From assembly GCF_029868625.1 (NCBI RefSeq), contig NZ_JARWOJ010000133.1:1-55643 (forward strand): a DNA stretch of 55,643 bases, read 5' to 3'. Positions 25,285 through 33,758 of this stretch are shown here, in pieces. The notes under the pieces were generated by a model. The model worked only from the letters and a program-made list of their open reading frames with translations, was not told the origin of the DNA and did not search any database. The first letter of the stretch is position 1; each line of letters opens with the position of its first letter. Source of the stretch: Nocardia neocaledoniensis (GTDB lineage: Bacteria; Actinomycetota; Actinomycetes; Mycobacteriales; Mycobacteriaceae). The position numbers were made by a program, and so were the translations under genes.

Positions 25285-26420
25285 ACCGGCATCTCCACAG
25301 GCAGCGAAGCCTCGACCACCCAGCCGCCGTCGGGACCCGGACCCGCGGCGAGCGATCCGCCGAGGAGCTGGGCGCGTTCGGCCATGCCGAGCAGGCCGAA
25401 TCCGGGCTCCGGGACCGGCCCCGGCTCGGTCTGTCCGTCGTCGCTGACGCGCAGTGTGACGATGTCACCCTCGTGGCGTACGACGATCCCGACCCGGGTC
25501 GCGTTCCTGGCGTGCCGCACGGCGTTGGTCAGCGACTCCTGCGCGAGCCGGTAGAGCGCGGCGTCCACGGGCCGTGCCAGGCGGGGCAACGAACCGTCCA
25601 GCGACACCTCGACAGCGGGCGTCGTGCCCGCGCGAGCCAGGGCGGGCAGGTCCGCGACACCCGGCTGCGGCGTGTAGGCGACGGCGTCATCCTCGCGCAG
25701 CACCCGCACCATGGATCTCATCTCCGCCAGCGTTCGCGACGCCTCCGACTCGATCGCGGCCAGGATTTCGGCGGCCTTCTCAGGCCGGCTGCCTGCGATC
25801 ACGCCACCGGCCTGCGCCTGCACCGCGATGGCCGAGACGTGGTGGGCCACGATGTCGTGCAGCTCGCGCGCCAGCGCCACCCGCTCCTGGTTGCGGATCT
25901 CGCGCTGTCGGCGATGCCAGAGGTCCGCGCGGTAGCGGAACACCGCCGCGAGGGCGACGAACAACAGCAGGAGGACGCTTCCGCCGAACACGTCGGCCCA
26001 GCCCGCGGCGGAGGCGTACATCCCCAGGGCGACGACGACTGTCACGAACGCGATCCCGCAGACGATCTCCCGTCCCGAGCCCCACCGCACCAGGGCGTAG
26101 AGCAGGACCAGGACGGCCATCATGGCGTAGAGGCCGAGGTCCCCGGCGTGCGCGGCCAGCTGGACGACCGAGAGCAGCCCGGCGACGGCCCACCCGAGCA
26201 GGGCAGCCGTCAGTGGTCGGCTCCGCCGCCAGAGCAGGGCCGGCACCAGCGCCGAGGCGAGCACCACCTCCAGGGGTCGCCAGGCCGAGCCCGGCCTAAC
26301 GATCCCCTCGACCGAGGCGGCGGCCACGAACACGCCCACCAGCAGCCAGTCGAGCCGACCGAGGGGTGGGGCGCCGGCAGGCCGCGGCTCGTGCCAGAGG
26401 GAGCGCCGGACAGTGACCAC
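25281..26420 (-). CDS. Sensor histidine kinase, HisKA_3 (NarL-partner) type
   Basis: With GTG 26420 the protein has 379 residues: five or six transmembrane helices without a large outside domain, then a HisKA_3 dimerisation domain with the phospho-His in VALARELHDIVAHHVSA, and a HATPase domain (AQESLTNAVRHAR; LRVSDDGQ; GFGLLGMAERAQLLGG). Sensors of this build usually detect membrane stress, antibiotics or lipids. I placed the start at GTG 26420 because TATGCT ends 6 nt before it and fits a leaderless transcript. An upstream in-frame ATG would add an unconvincing tail. Confidence 0.88.
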   Translation of the reverse strand: MVTVRRSLWHEPRPAGAPPLGRLDWLLVGVFVAAASVEGIVRPGSAWRPLEVVLASALVPALLWRRSRPLTAALLGWAVAGLLSVVQLAAHAGDLGLYAMMAVLVLLYALVRWGSGREIVCGIAFVTVVVALGMYASAAGWADVFGGSVLLLLFVALAAVFRYRADLWHRRQREIRNQERVALARELHDIVAHHVSAIAVQAQAGGVIAGSRPEKAAEILAAIESEASRTLAEMRSMVRVLREDDAVAYTPQPGVADLPALARAGTTPAVEVSLDGSLPRLARPVDAALYRLAQESLTNAVRHARNATRVGIVVRHEGDIVTLRVSDDGQTEPGPVPEPGFGLLGMAERAQLLGGSLAAGPGPDGGWVVEASLPVEMPV

Positions 26421-26426
26421 GGCTTC

Positions 26427-26432
26427 AGCATA
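26427..26432 (-). promoter_or_regulatory. -10 box TATGCT, leaderless promoter for the kinase
   Basis: TATGCT then GAAGCC then the GTG start, on the minus strand; no ribosome site precedes the GTG. Confidence 0.45.
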
Positions 26433-26580
26433 GGGATCGGCACCCCCTTGCCGTACCCGCCGAAAGTACGAGACGGCGATCATCCCATCGGCCAGGTGAA
26501 CCCGAGCCTCGGGGCCGGTGCGTCCGCCGCCGGGCACAGCGATCGTAGATCTACCGATCCGCACCGCAAGGGAGCCCAAC

Positions 26581-27045
26581 ATGCGAACACGACCTCTGGA
26601 AGACCAGCCGATGCCGGTGCGAGCCAAGCTCGCCGCCACGTGGACGAGCTTCATGTTCCTCTATGTCTACGTGGACATCCTCAACTTCTTCACGCCCGGC
26701 GTCATCGAAGACATCCTCGCCGGCAGGGTCTTCGAATTCGCTCTCTCCCAGACGTTTTCGACCACCGCGCTGACCCTCATGGCCGTCCCGATCCTGATGG
26801 TCGTGCTGTCGATCACCTTGCCCGCCAGGGTGAACCGCGTCGCGAACCTCCTCGTGGCTGCGCTCTACATCCCCGTCACGGCCTTCAACGCGCTCGGGGC
26901 GTCCTGGTTGTACTTCTACGGCCTCGGCATCGTCTTGGAGGTCGTCCTCCTCGCCCTCATCCTGCGGTACGCCTGGACCTGGCCCAGCACCGCGCCGGCG
27001 GCTTCCCCGAACCGGGAAACCGTTCGCGCACAGCCGCGTGCGTGA
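26581..27045 (+). CDS. DUF6326-family membrane protein
   Basis: A 154-residue protein with four transmembrane helices. The segments KLAATWTSFMFLYVYVDIL, PGVIEDILAGRVFEF, PILMVVLSITLPARVNRVAN and a C-terminal LRYAWTWP match the DUF6326 pattern, whose function is not known. An AAGGGAG ribosome site lies about 5 nt before ATG 26581. It is divergent from the histidine kinase and could share its control region. Confidence 0.75.
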   Translation: MRTRPLEDQPMPVRAKLAATWTSFMFLYVYVDILNFFTPGVIEDILAGRVFEFALSQTFSTTALTLMAVPILMVVLSITLPARVNRVANLLVAALYIPVTAFNALGASWLYFYGLGIVLEVVLLALILRYAWTWPSTAPAASPNRETVRAQPRA

Positions 27046-27076
27046 ACCCGGGCGCAGCCCTACCTCGACACCGCCG

Positions 27077-27943
27077 CTACTCCGCCGCGGTGTCGGGCCG
27101 CTCGCCGCGCAGCGTCCGGTCGATCCAGGCGATGACCTCGGCCAGGATCGCCGGCCCCTCGGGTTCATCCTCCACCCCGTGGTAGACGCCCGGGCAGGTC
27201 CGCAGCGTCGCCGACGGCACGAGGTCGACCACCCGGCGGCTGGCGGCGAGCGGATTGATCAGATCGGCGTCTCCGTGCACCACGAGCAGTGGTACCGCGA
27301 CACGAGTGGCGGCCGACGCCACGCGATCCATCTGGGCCAGGACGTCGATCGCGAAACGCGCGGTCGCTCGCCCATGGATCAAGGGATCGGCGTACCGTTC
27401 GGCGACGACGGCGGGGTCGCGATTGACACGCTCGAACCGCAGCCCGTTCGGCAAGCTCAGGGTGCCGACAGCGCGGCCGAGGCTCCTGACCACGGCCACC
27501 TTGACCCGCTGATTGCGCAGCTCCGAGTCGAAAGCGGGTCCGGTCACCACCACCGCGGCCAGCTCGGTGCGCGGCCGGTCCGCCGCGTAGAGGAACGCGT
27601 AGAGCCCGCCCAGGCTGTGGCCGTACAGCACCACCGGTGCGCCGCCTGTCCGCGCACGCTCGTGTGCGATGAGATGGTCCACGGCCCGCGCCGTCGACTG
27701 GTATCGGACGTCGCCGCGGCGTCCTTCGGATCGCCCGAACCCTTCGTAGTCCAGGGCGAGCACGGAGAAACCGGCCGCGGTGAACATCCGGGCCGTGCTG
27801 TCGTAGCGGGCGGCGTGCTCGCCGAGACCGTGCATGATGACGACGCTGGCCCTCGGGTGCCCGCTCGGGGCCCAGTGGACCGAGCTGAGCCGGGGGCCGC
27901 CGCCGTCCGGTGTGAAGGAGTCGAGGTGGGGTGAGGTGGTCAC
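27077..27943 (-). CDS. Alpha/beta hydrolase, monoacylglycerol lipase-like
   Basis: A 288-residue serine hydrolase. The oxyanion loop is MHGLGEHAARYD, the nucleophile elbow is LYGHSLGGLYA (G-x-S-x-G), the Asp lies in VVHGDADLINP, and the His in CPGVYHGVEDEP. This arrangement is typical of bacterial monoacylglycerol lipases. The GTG at 27943 has AGGAA 7 nt upstream. It follows an AraC regulator on the same strand by 66 nt and converges on the DUF6326 gene. Cytoplasmic; natural substrate unknown. Confidence 0.85.
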   Translation of the reverse strand: MTTSPHLDSFTPDGGGPRLSSVHWAPSGHPRASVVIMHGLGEHAARYDSTARMFTAAGFSVLALDYEGFGRSEGRRGDVRYQSTARAVDHLIAHERARTGGAPVVLYGHSLGGLYAFLYAADRPRTELAAVVVTGPAFDSELRNQRVKVAVVRSLGRAVGTLSLPNGLRFERVNRDPAVVAERYADPLIHGRATARFAIDVLAQMDRVASAATRVAVPLLVVHGDADLINPLAASRRVVDLVPSATLRTCPGVYHGVEDEPEGPAILAEVIAWIDRTLRGERPDTAAE

Positions 27944-28009
27944 GAGCAGTTCCTTTCCGGTCTGCTCCAGCCTCGCCGCTGTCCCGCTGTCCCGGATTGG
28001 ACCAACCTG

Positions 28010-28756
28010 CTAGATCGGCGAGATCTCCCACCGGATCGTGCTGAACGCGGTCGGCGGGCCGCCGAAGGTTCGGCGACATGTCCTCGTGAGGTGGGAGCTG
28101 TCGGTGAAACCCGCCAGATGCGCTGCCTCGGTGAGCGACTCGCCCTGCGCGACCGCCGCGGTCGCCCGCAGCAGCCGGAGCCATCTGACATACGCCCGAA
28201 AGGTGATGCCGAGGTCCTGGGCGAAGAGATGGGACAGCCTGCTCTCCGACAGATGAACCGCCGCGGCGAGGTCGCGCAGCCGGACGGGTCGTGAGTCCAG
28301 CTCGGCCTGCAAGCGCGTGCACGCGGCGGCGACTGCCGGATGCAGCGAAGCATGCGCGGTGGGTGCCGGAAAGCGCAGGCGCCCTTCCTCATACGCGGTG
28401 TGGCCCTTGGTCATGGCCTGTCCGGCGTGATGCCAGGCGCCGGCGTTGGACGGATCGTCGACCAGCGCGAGCAGCTCGGCACCCAGGCGGGACCGGGGCT
28501 CGACGTGTGCGACGACGCCCCAGGCGCCCGCGGCCCGGAACGCGTGCGGCTGACCGGCGGGCACGATCGCCGCGTTCGTCCGTCGCCGACGGCCCTGGAG
28601 ATCCTCGATGACGAAGGTCCCCTGATGGGCGACGGCCACCTGCACAGAGTGGTGAGCATGCCGCGGCAGACTTCCCAGCGGCCCCTCGATCTCGAGCACC
28701 CCCGGCCGCAGACGCCCGGTGCCGGACCACCGCGAGATCACCGGTTGTTCCTGCAT
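28010..28756 (-). CDS. AraC-family regulator with cupin-like sensor domain
   Basis: With ATG 28756 the protein has 248 residues. The N-terminal cupin-like part contains LPRHAHHSVQVAVAHQGTFV and ends in GQPHAFRAAGAWG. The C-terminal AraC domain has two helix-turn-helices, LRDLAAAVHLSESRLSHLFA and LTEAAHLAGFTDSSHLTRTC. A GTG at 28790, directly after the transporter stop, would add 12 residues. I preferred 28756 because TATATT ends 7 nt before it. It may control the adjacent hydrolase and/or the MFS transporter; no effector is evident. Confidence 0.85.
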   Translation of the reverse strand: MQEQPVISRWSGTGRLRPGVLEIEGPLGSLPRHAHHSVQVAVAHQGTFVIEDLQGRRRRTNAAIVPAGQPHAFRAAGAWGVVAHVEPRSRLGAELLALVDDPSNAGAWHHAGQAMTKGHTAYEEGRLRFPAPTAHASLHPAVAAACTRLQAELDSRPVRLRDLAAAVHLSESRLSHLFAQDLGITFRAYVRWLRLLRATAAVAQGESLTEAAHLAGFTDSSHLTRTCRRTFGGPPTAFSTIRWEISPI

Positions 28757-28763
28757 CGGCTGA

Positions 28764-28769
28764 AATATA
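28764..28769 (-). promoter_or_regulatory. -10 box TATATT, leaderless promoter for the AraC gene
   Basis: TATATT on the minus strand ends 7 nt before ATG 28756 and is unusually A/T-rich for this region. Confidence 0.45.
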
Positions 28770-28792
28770 CGTGACACCGCGGCATCCGCCAC

Positions 28793-30016
28793 CTACCCAT
28801 CAGCAGGTCTCGGGTCGCGCGGAGAGGTCGCCAGCGCGAACACGGCCGACACCGCGGCGATCGCGGCCAAGAGGAGATAGGTGCGGGCGTAGCTGCCGGT
28901 CCAGGTGGCCAGCACGGTTCCCGCCCACGGGGCCAGGGCCGTCACGATGACGATCGGCGCCCACATGAGGCCGGTGAGCCGACCGTAATGGGTGGCACCC
29001 CACCGATCGGTGACGGCCGTCGCCTTGACCAGGGTCATGATCCCGCGGATCAGGCCGGCGCCCATCGACACCGTGATCAGCGCGAACGCCGTTGTCGCCC
29101 CGCCGAGTAGCGCTGTCGCCACGGCCGTCGCGGCGAAGGTGCCGACGATGCGGGTGCGGGTGCCGGTGTGGGTGACCAGCGGCAGGTAGCCGATCCGGCC
29201 GAGCACCTGTCCCACTCCGCCCAGACCGAGGGTCACCGCCGCGAAGGCGGGCGAGAATCCGCGTTCGATCAGCAAAGGCACCAGGTTGAACACCGCGGCG
29301 ACCGCGGCGAAGGCACCCAGGCTCAGCGAGATGATCAACGCGAGAAAGGCAGGGCTGCGGACGATTCCGCGGTGATCCGCTTCGACGGCGGTGGCGGGTG
29401 CAGGAGCGGGGGGCCATGGCCCGGCGAGCCCGAACACGTGCCCCGGCACCGTGACGATCGCGAGGACTGCCGCCAGCACGAGATAGGCCGCCCGCCAATC
29501 GGTGTGGCGCGCCAGTTCGGCGGTCACGGGCGCGAAGACGGTACTGGCCAGGCCACCGGCCAGTGTCAAGATCATCAGCGCCTTGACGTGGCCGGTCCCG
29601 TACCAGCGGGTCAGGGCCGCGAACGCGGGCGGATACAACACCGCGCCCATCGCGACTCCCGCCGCGAGCCACCCGAGGTAGAACACCGGCGCGTTCGGTG
29701 CCAGCGCGACCATGATCAGGGCGGGCACCGCCAGTACCGATCCCCCGGTCATCACCGCGCGCGGACCGACCCGGTCCAGAACGCGCCCCACGGGAATACC
29801 GGTGAGCGCGGCGGCGAGCTGGCTCAGCGAGAACGCCCCGGCGATCGCGGACGGTGACCATCCGGTATCGGTCGCGATCGAGACCGAGAGCACGGGGAAG
29901 GCGTAATAGAGGATGCCCCAGCTCGTGATCTCGGTCAGGCACAGCGTGATCAGGACCCGGCGCCGCAGACCGGCGGCCTCAGCCGTCGCGGTCCACGGCG
30001 CCGTTGCCGTCGACAT
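28793..30016 (-). CDS. MFS transporter, partner of the ArsO-like flavoprotein
   Basis: A 407-residue MFS protein with 12 transmembrane helices. Motif A-like sequence GRVLDRVGPRAVMTGG follows helix 2 and ITSWGILYYAFPVLSVS lies in helix 1. It begins 6 nt after the ArsO-like gene and both read in the same direction, so they are very probably co-expressed. That suggests export of an arsenical or of the flavoprotein's product. It is not the ArsJ arrangement, because no glyceraldehyde-phosphate dehydrogenase gene is present. Its stop abuts an alternative GTG of the AraC gene. Confidence 0.82.
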   Translation of the reverse strand: MSTATAPWTATAEAAGLRRRVLITLCLTEITSWGILYYAFPVLSVSIATDTGWSPSAIAGAFSLSQLAAALTGIPVGRVLDRVGPRAVMTGGSVLAVPALIMVALAPNAPVFYLGWLAAGVAMGAVLYPPAFAALTRWYGTGHVKALMILTLAGGLASTVFAPVTAELARHTDWRAAYLVLAAVLAIVTVPGHVFGLAGPWPPAPAPATAVEADHRGIVRSPAFLALIISLSLGAFAAVAAVFNLVPLLIERGFSPAFAAVTLGLGGVGQVLGRIGYLPLVTHTGTRTRIVGTFAATAVATALLGGATTAFALITVSMGAGLIRGIMTLVKATAVTDRWGATHYGRLTGLMWAPIVIVTALAPWAGTVLATWTGSYARTYLLLAAIAAVSAVFALATSPRDPRPADG

Positions 30017-30022
30017 GGATCG

Positions 30023-31348
30023 TCAGCGGACGAGCGAAGGCGCGCTCAGCGTCAGCACTTCCGGTGCGGGCGCGCAGCAGCCGCCCGAGCTCGCCGCGCC
30101 CTCGGGGTCATCGAAAACGCCTGCGCCACCGCACACCCCGCTTTCCGGGAGCCTGAGTTCGACTCGGGCGGCGGATTCGTGGTCGCCGGCGAGTTCGGCG
30201 GCGACGGAGCGAACCTGTTCGTAGCCGGTCATCGCCAGGAAGGTCGGTGCGCGACCGTAGCTCTTCATGCCCGCCAGGTAGAGGCCCGGTTCCGGGTGGG
30301 ACAGTTCGGCGGCGCCGTGCGGGTAGACGGTCCCACAGGAGTGCACGTTCGGGTCGATCAGGGGCGCGAGCCGGATCGGGGCCTGCAGGACCGGGTCGAG
30401 CTCCAGGCGCACCTCCGAGAGCCACGACAGCTCGGGCCGGAAACCCGTCAACGCGATGACGTTGTCGATGTCGCCGAGCCGCCGCCCGTCGTCGGCGATC
30501 AGGCCGACCCGCCCGTCGGCGTCGGATTCGATGGCCGCGGTGCGGAATCCCGTCACGACGTCGAGCAGCCCGTCCTCGACGGCCTTCTTCGCCCGCGAGC
30601 CGAGGGCGCCGCGGGCGGGCAACTCGTCGGCCTCGCCGCCGCCGAAGGTGGCATCGGTCTGTCCGCGACGCAGGATCCAGGTCAGCCGGGTGCCCGGCTC
30701 GCCGGCGAGTTGAGCGAGCGCGACGATCGCGGTCAGCGCCGAGTGCCCGCTGCCCGCGATCACGGTGTGCTTGCCCTGGTAACGCTCACGTTCGGTGTCG
30801 ACGTCGGGCACCCGGTAGGTCACCGCGTCGCTGACGCGTTCGCCGAGTGCGGGAAGGCCCTCTCCCCCGAGCGGATTCGGCGAGCCCCAGGTGCCCGAGG
30901 CATCGATGACCGCGCGGGCGGCGATCCGCTCCTCGGTGCCATCGCCCCGGCGCACGTGCACCGAGAACGGCTCGGTGTCGCGTCCCGCGTCGACGACACG
31001 GTCACGGCCGCGGCGGGCGAGGCCGATGACCTCGGTGTCGTAGCGGACCGTGTCACCGAGGGCCGCGGCCAGGGGGACCAGGTAGTGGTGGGCCCAGTCC
31101 TGTCCGGTCGGGTAGTCCTCGTCGGCCGGGGCGGTCCAGGCGGTGGCCGCGAGCAGTCGACGTGCGGCGGGGGCGATGAGCTCGGCCCACCGGGAGAACA
31201 ACCGCACGTGATTCCATTGCGCGACCGCGGCACCCGCTTGCGATCCGCGCTCGAACACGACCACGTCCACATCACGTTCACGCAGCTCGGCAGCGGCGGC
31301 CAGGCCCACCGGGCCGGCTCCGACCACGACAACAGGCAGATCAGTCAT
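30023..31348 (-). CDS. arsO: ArsO-like FAD/NAD(P)H-dependent monooxygenase
   Basis: A 441-residue flavoprotein. The FAD motif is VVVVGAGPVGLAAAAEL; the NAD(P)H motif is VIAGSGHSALTAIVAL near residue 200; VRLFSRWAELIAPAARRLL is characteristic of ArsO-type proteins. A Cys-bearing tail (GVCGG, then GGCCAPAPEV) could bind trivalent arsenic. ATG 31348 has GGAG 6 nt upstream; ATG 31360 is also in frame. ArsO genes occur in actinobacterial arsenic operons, but their reaction is not settled. Divergent from the ArsR-ArsN fusion gene. Confidence 0.82.
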   Translation of the reverse strand: MTDLPVVVVGAGPVGLAAAAELRERDVDVVVFERGSQAGAAVAQWNHVRLFSRWAELIAPAARRLLAATAWTAPADEDYPTGQDWAHHYLVPLAAALGDTVRYDTEVIGLARRGRDRVVDAGRDTEPFSVHVRRGDGTEERIAARAVIDASGTWGSPNPLGGEGLPALGERVSDAVTYRVPDVDTERERYQGKHTVIAGSGHSALTAIVALAQLAGEPGTRLTWILRRGQTDATFGGGEADELPARGALGSRAKKAVEDGLLDVVTGFRTAAIESDADGRVGLIADDGRRLGDIDNVIALTGFRPELSWLSEVRLELDPVLQAPIRLAPLIDPNVHSCGTVYPHGAAELSHPEPGLYLAGMKSYGRAPTFLAMTGYEQVRSVAAELAGDHESAARVELRLPESGVCGGAGVFDDPEGAASSGGCCAPAPEVLTLSAPSLVR

Positions 31349-31362
31349 CAGACGCTCCATTC

Positions 31363-31437
31363 ATCGACACCCATCGATTTATCGCCTCGAACTCTATCGA
31401 GTGACATCGATGAATGCAACCATCGATCATCGTCGAT
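31363..31437. promoter_or_regulatory. Array of ATCGAT-type half-sites between divergent arsenic genes
   Basis: Five ATCGA copies (starting at 31363, 31373, 31396, 31406 and 31422; three extend to ATCGAT) plus a TCGAT at 31433 crowd a 75-bp region. It separates arsO from the ArsR-ArsN gene and reaches the latter's -10 box. They are candidate ArsR half-sites; the pairing is not obvious. Confidence 0.45.
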
Positions 31438-31442
31438 ATACT
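31437..31442 (+). promoter_or_regulatory. -10 box TATACT, leaderless promoter of the ArsR-ArsN gene
   Basis: TATACT ends 6 nt before ATG 31449. No ribosome site is present. The box overlaps the last ATCGAT-type half-site, as expected for repression. Confidence 0.55.
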
Positions 31443-31448
31443 GCGTTC

Positions 31449-32369
31449 ATGACGTCACTGGACATGCCCGTCGTGCGCGCGGACACCACGCCACGCACCG
31501 ACACCGTCTCGATCGACGACGCCACCATCTACGCCGAGTGGTTCGCCTGCCTCGCCGATCCGACCCGGGTGCGCCTGCTGCACCTGGTCGCGACCCACCC
31601 GTCCGGGATCAAGGTGGGCGAGTTGACCGACACGCTCGGGATCAGCCAGGCCACGGTGTCACACCACGTCAAGAAGCTGGCCGAGGTCGGATTCGTCAGG
31701 GTGCACAAGGCCGGGACATCGACCGTCGTCACCGTCAACCCCGCCTGCTGCACGGGCTTGCCCCATGCGGCCGACGCGGTGATGGGTGTGCTCGCGGCGC
31801 GTCCCTGCTGCCCGGTCGACCTCCCGGCCGACGTCGCCGTGCGCGCGCTGACCGCCGACGACTGGAGCGATGTCCGCCGCATCTATCGCGAGGGAATCGC
31901 CACCGGCAACGCCACATTCGCCACCGAAGTCCCGACCGAGGCCCACCTCGACGCCACCTGGCTACCCGGCCATCGTTGGGTAGCCGAGATCGACGGCGTC
32001 GTCGTCGGCTGGGCGGCGCTGTCGCCGGTCTCGGCACGCGAGTGCTACGACGGGGTCGCCGAGACCTCGGTGTATGTGGCTGAGCGGGCTCGCGGACGTG
32101 GCGTCGGGAAGGCTCTGCTACACCGGCAGGTCATCGCCGCCGACTCGGACGGGCTGTGGACACTACAGAACTCGATCTTCCCCGAGAACCGGGCGAGCAT
32201 CGCCCTGCACCATGCGGCCGGCTTCCGCACCGTGGGTGTTCGCGAACGCATCGCCGTGCTCGGCGGCGTCTGGCGCGACACCGTTCTCCTCGAACGGCGT
32301 TCGGCTGTCGACAATTCGGAGGGCGTTCAGCGGGGCAGCCGGCCGCCCGGGTCATGCGCCACGTGCTGA
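31449..32369 (+). CDS. ArsR repressor fused to ArsN1-like GNAT acetyltransferase
   Basis: A 306-residue two-domain protein. Residues ~20-105 are an ArsR/SmtB winged helix ([33 protein letters not shown]), followed by Cys pairs ACCTG and RPCCPVD that could bind As(III). Residues ~130-290 are a GNAT domain of the phosphinothricin/arsinothricin acetyltransferase type ([18 protein letters not shown]; acetyl-CoA loop [26 protein letters not shown]). ArsN1 inactivates arsinothricin by N-acetylation. The fusion may couple metalloid sensing to resistance. The final 43 bp overlap the MerR gene tail to tail. Confidence 0.88.
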   Translation: MTSLDMPVVRADTTPRTDTVSIDDATIYAEWFACLADPTRVRLLHLVATHPSGIKVGELTDTLGISQATVSHHVKKLAEVGFVRVHKAGTSTVVTVNPACCTGLPHAADAVMGVLAARPCCPVDLPADVAVRALTADDWSDVRRIYREGIATGNATFATEVPTEAHLDATWLPGHRWVAEIDGVVVGWAALSPVSARECYDGVAETSVYVAERARGRGVGKALLHRQVIAADSDGLWTLQNSIFPENRASIALHHAAGFRTVGVRERIAVLGGVWRDTVLLERRSAVDNSEGVQRGSRPPGSCATC

Positions 32370-32845
32370 TCACAAGACGCCACGGGCGAGGACACTTCGA
32401 TCGCCTGAGGTGAGCCGGCGGTGACGGTACGGTCCGTGGGTTCGAACGGCACCGGGCACGTCGGGCTCTCGCCGCACGTCAGCAGATCGTCACAACCTGC
32501 GGCCACGGCGGCTCGCAGGGTGTCGCGGATCGCGGTCAGCTCGGCCAGTTCGGTGTCGATCTCGGCTAGTTTCTTCGTGGCACGGGCCTGCAATCCGGCC
32601 TCGGCTCGTCGGCGGCCGCGGTGGGTGGCCGCCAGGAGTTCGGCGATCTCGTCGAGGGTGAACCCGAGGCGTTGGGCGGCCTTGATCACGCGCAGCACGG
32701 TCACCGCCTGCTCGGGATAGAGCCGTTGCCCGCCGAGTGTGCGCTCGGGTTCGGCCAGCAGGCCGCGACGCTCGTAGTAGCGCAGTGTCTGCGTGTTCAC
32801 ACCCGCGGCCGCGGCTACTTCGCTGGTGCGCAGCCTCGCGCTCAT
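32327..32845 (-). CDS. MerR-family metal-responsive regulator
   Basis: A 172-residue MerR protein. The DNA-binding domain reads [26 protein letters not shown] with [21 protein letters not shown], followed by the dimerisation helix ([20 protein letters not shown]) and a Cys-containing effector loop [18 protein letters not shown]. Thiophilic metal or metalloid sensing is likely. The ATG overlaps the upstream CC-protein stop (ATGA). A MerR-type promoter with a 20-bp spacer lies ahead of the two-gene unit, so it is probably autoregulated. Confidence 0.87.
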   Translation of the reverse strand: MSARLRTSEVAAAAGVNTQTLRYYERRGLLAEPERTLGGQRLYPEQAVTVLRVIKAAQRLGFTLDEIAELLAATHRGRRRAEAGLQARATKKLAEIDTELAELTAIRDTLRAAVAAGCDDLLTCGESPTCPVPFEPTDRTVTAGSPQAIEVSSPVASCDQHVAHDPGGRLPR

Positions 32846-33189
32846 CGCTGATCCGCACCGATCGCGGCAGCGACCCGGCCCGCGAACGCGTCGAGCACCG
32901 TGACATAGGTGGCCGGAACATCGACGGTCATCACCGTCCCGGCATCGGCGGTGTCGAAGCCGAAGGTGAAGAACGAGCAGCAACTCCTCTCCCGAGCGGC
33001 GAGGTCCCGGCCCGCCTCTTCGGCGCCCTCGACCACATGGAGGGTGAGCCGGGTCGGCGCGGGCCTGTCGATCTGACGCACCGATTCGGCGAAGAATCGG
33101 TCGAACTCGGCCACCCGGATCGGTTGCTCGACGGTGGGTAGCGTGCACGCGTCCGGCACCCAGTCGGACGGTGTCGGCGAAATCGTCAT
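32842..33189 (-). CDS. Small CC-motif protein co-transcribed with MerR, unknown function
   Basis: A 115-residue cytoplasmic protein without signal peptide or transmembrane segment. It has [20 protein letters not shown] at the start, [17 protein letters not shown] in the middle with adjacent Cys residues, and [16 protein letters not shown] at the end. The vicinal Cys pair plus one more Cys could bind a soft metal such as mercury or arsenic(III). It is the first gene under the MerR-type promoter and overlaps merR by ATGA. I recall similar proteins beside actinobacterial MerR genes but know no proven function. ATG 33189 lies 6 nt after TACCGT (leaderless). Confidence 0.7.
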   Translation of the reverse strand: MTISPTPSDWVPDACTLPTVEQPIRVAEFDRFFAESVRQIDRPAPTRLTLHVVEGAEEAGRDLAARERSCCSFFTFGFDTADAGTVMTVDVPATYVTVLDAFAGRVAAAIGADQR

Positions 33190-33195
33190 GAATCC

Positions 33196-33227
33196 ACGGT
33201 AACCCTGTACCCGGGTACCGGATGCAA
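33196..33227 (-). promoter_or_regulatory. MerR-type promoter with palindromic operator in an over-long spacer
   Basis: Read on the minus strand: -35 TTGCAT (33222-33227), a 20-bp spacer, -10 TACCGT (33196-33201), then 6 nt to the ATG. The spacer holds the perfect palindrome GTACCCGGGTAC (33207-33218). MerR proteins act on just such 19-20 bp spacers by twisting the DNA. Confidence 0.7.
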
Positions 33228-33312
33228 GCCTTCGCACCGACAATTCGGGGGCTTGGAAACAGGTAGCGCCTCGGGTGTGCGGGGGCGAGGCACTGCGGGT
33301 TCGAACCCTCGA

Positions 33313-33723
33313 TCAGACGTCGGCAGGCAGCAGCTCGGCGATCAGTTCCTCGACACGTTTGCGGATCTCGTCGCGGATCGGGCGCACCGCTTCCACACCC
33401 TTGCCCGCGGGATCCTCGAGGGCCCAGTCCCGGTAGACCACGCCGGGGAAGTATGGGCAGGCGTCGCCGCAGCCCATGGTGATCACCACAGTGGAGGTCT
33501 CCACGGCGTCGGGGGTGAGGATCTTCGGCTTCTGATCGGTGATGTCGATGCCGACCTCCGACATCGCCTCGACCGCGGCCGGATTGATCGTCGCGGCCGG
33601 AGCACTCCCCGCGGAACGGACCTCGATCCGGTCACCGGCCAGCTCGCCGAGGAAGCCCGCGGCCATCTGGGAACGGCCCGCATTGTGGACGCAGACGAAC
33701 AACACGCTGGGTGTGGTGGACAT
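33313..33723 (-). CDS. arsC: Arsenate reductase, low-molecular-weight phosphatase fold
   Basis: A 136-residue ArsC. The catalytic P-loop is C11VHNAGR17 (C-x5-R), followed by [15 protein letters not shown]; further Cys lie in [14 protein letters not shown], and the general-acid loop is in [11 protein letters not shown]. It reduces arsenate to arsenite for Acr3 to export; in actinobacteria the reductant is usually mycothiol/mycoredoxin or thioredoxin. It is 35 nt downstream of a second, longer ArsC. Confidence 0.92.
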   Translation of the reverse strand: MSTTPSVLFVCVHNAGRSQMAAGFLGELAGDRIEVRSAGSAPAATINPAAVEAMSEVGIDITDQKPKILTPDAVETSTVVITMGCGDACPYFPGVVYRDWALEDPAGKGVEAVRPIRDEIRKRVEELIAELLPADV

Positions 33724-33758
33724 GGGGTGCAATGCCTTTCGGTGGGCGGCGGAGTGGA

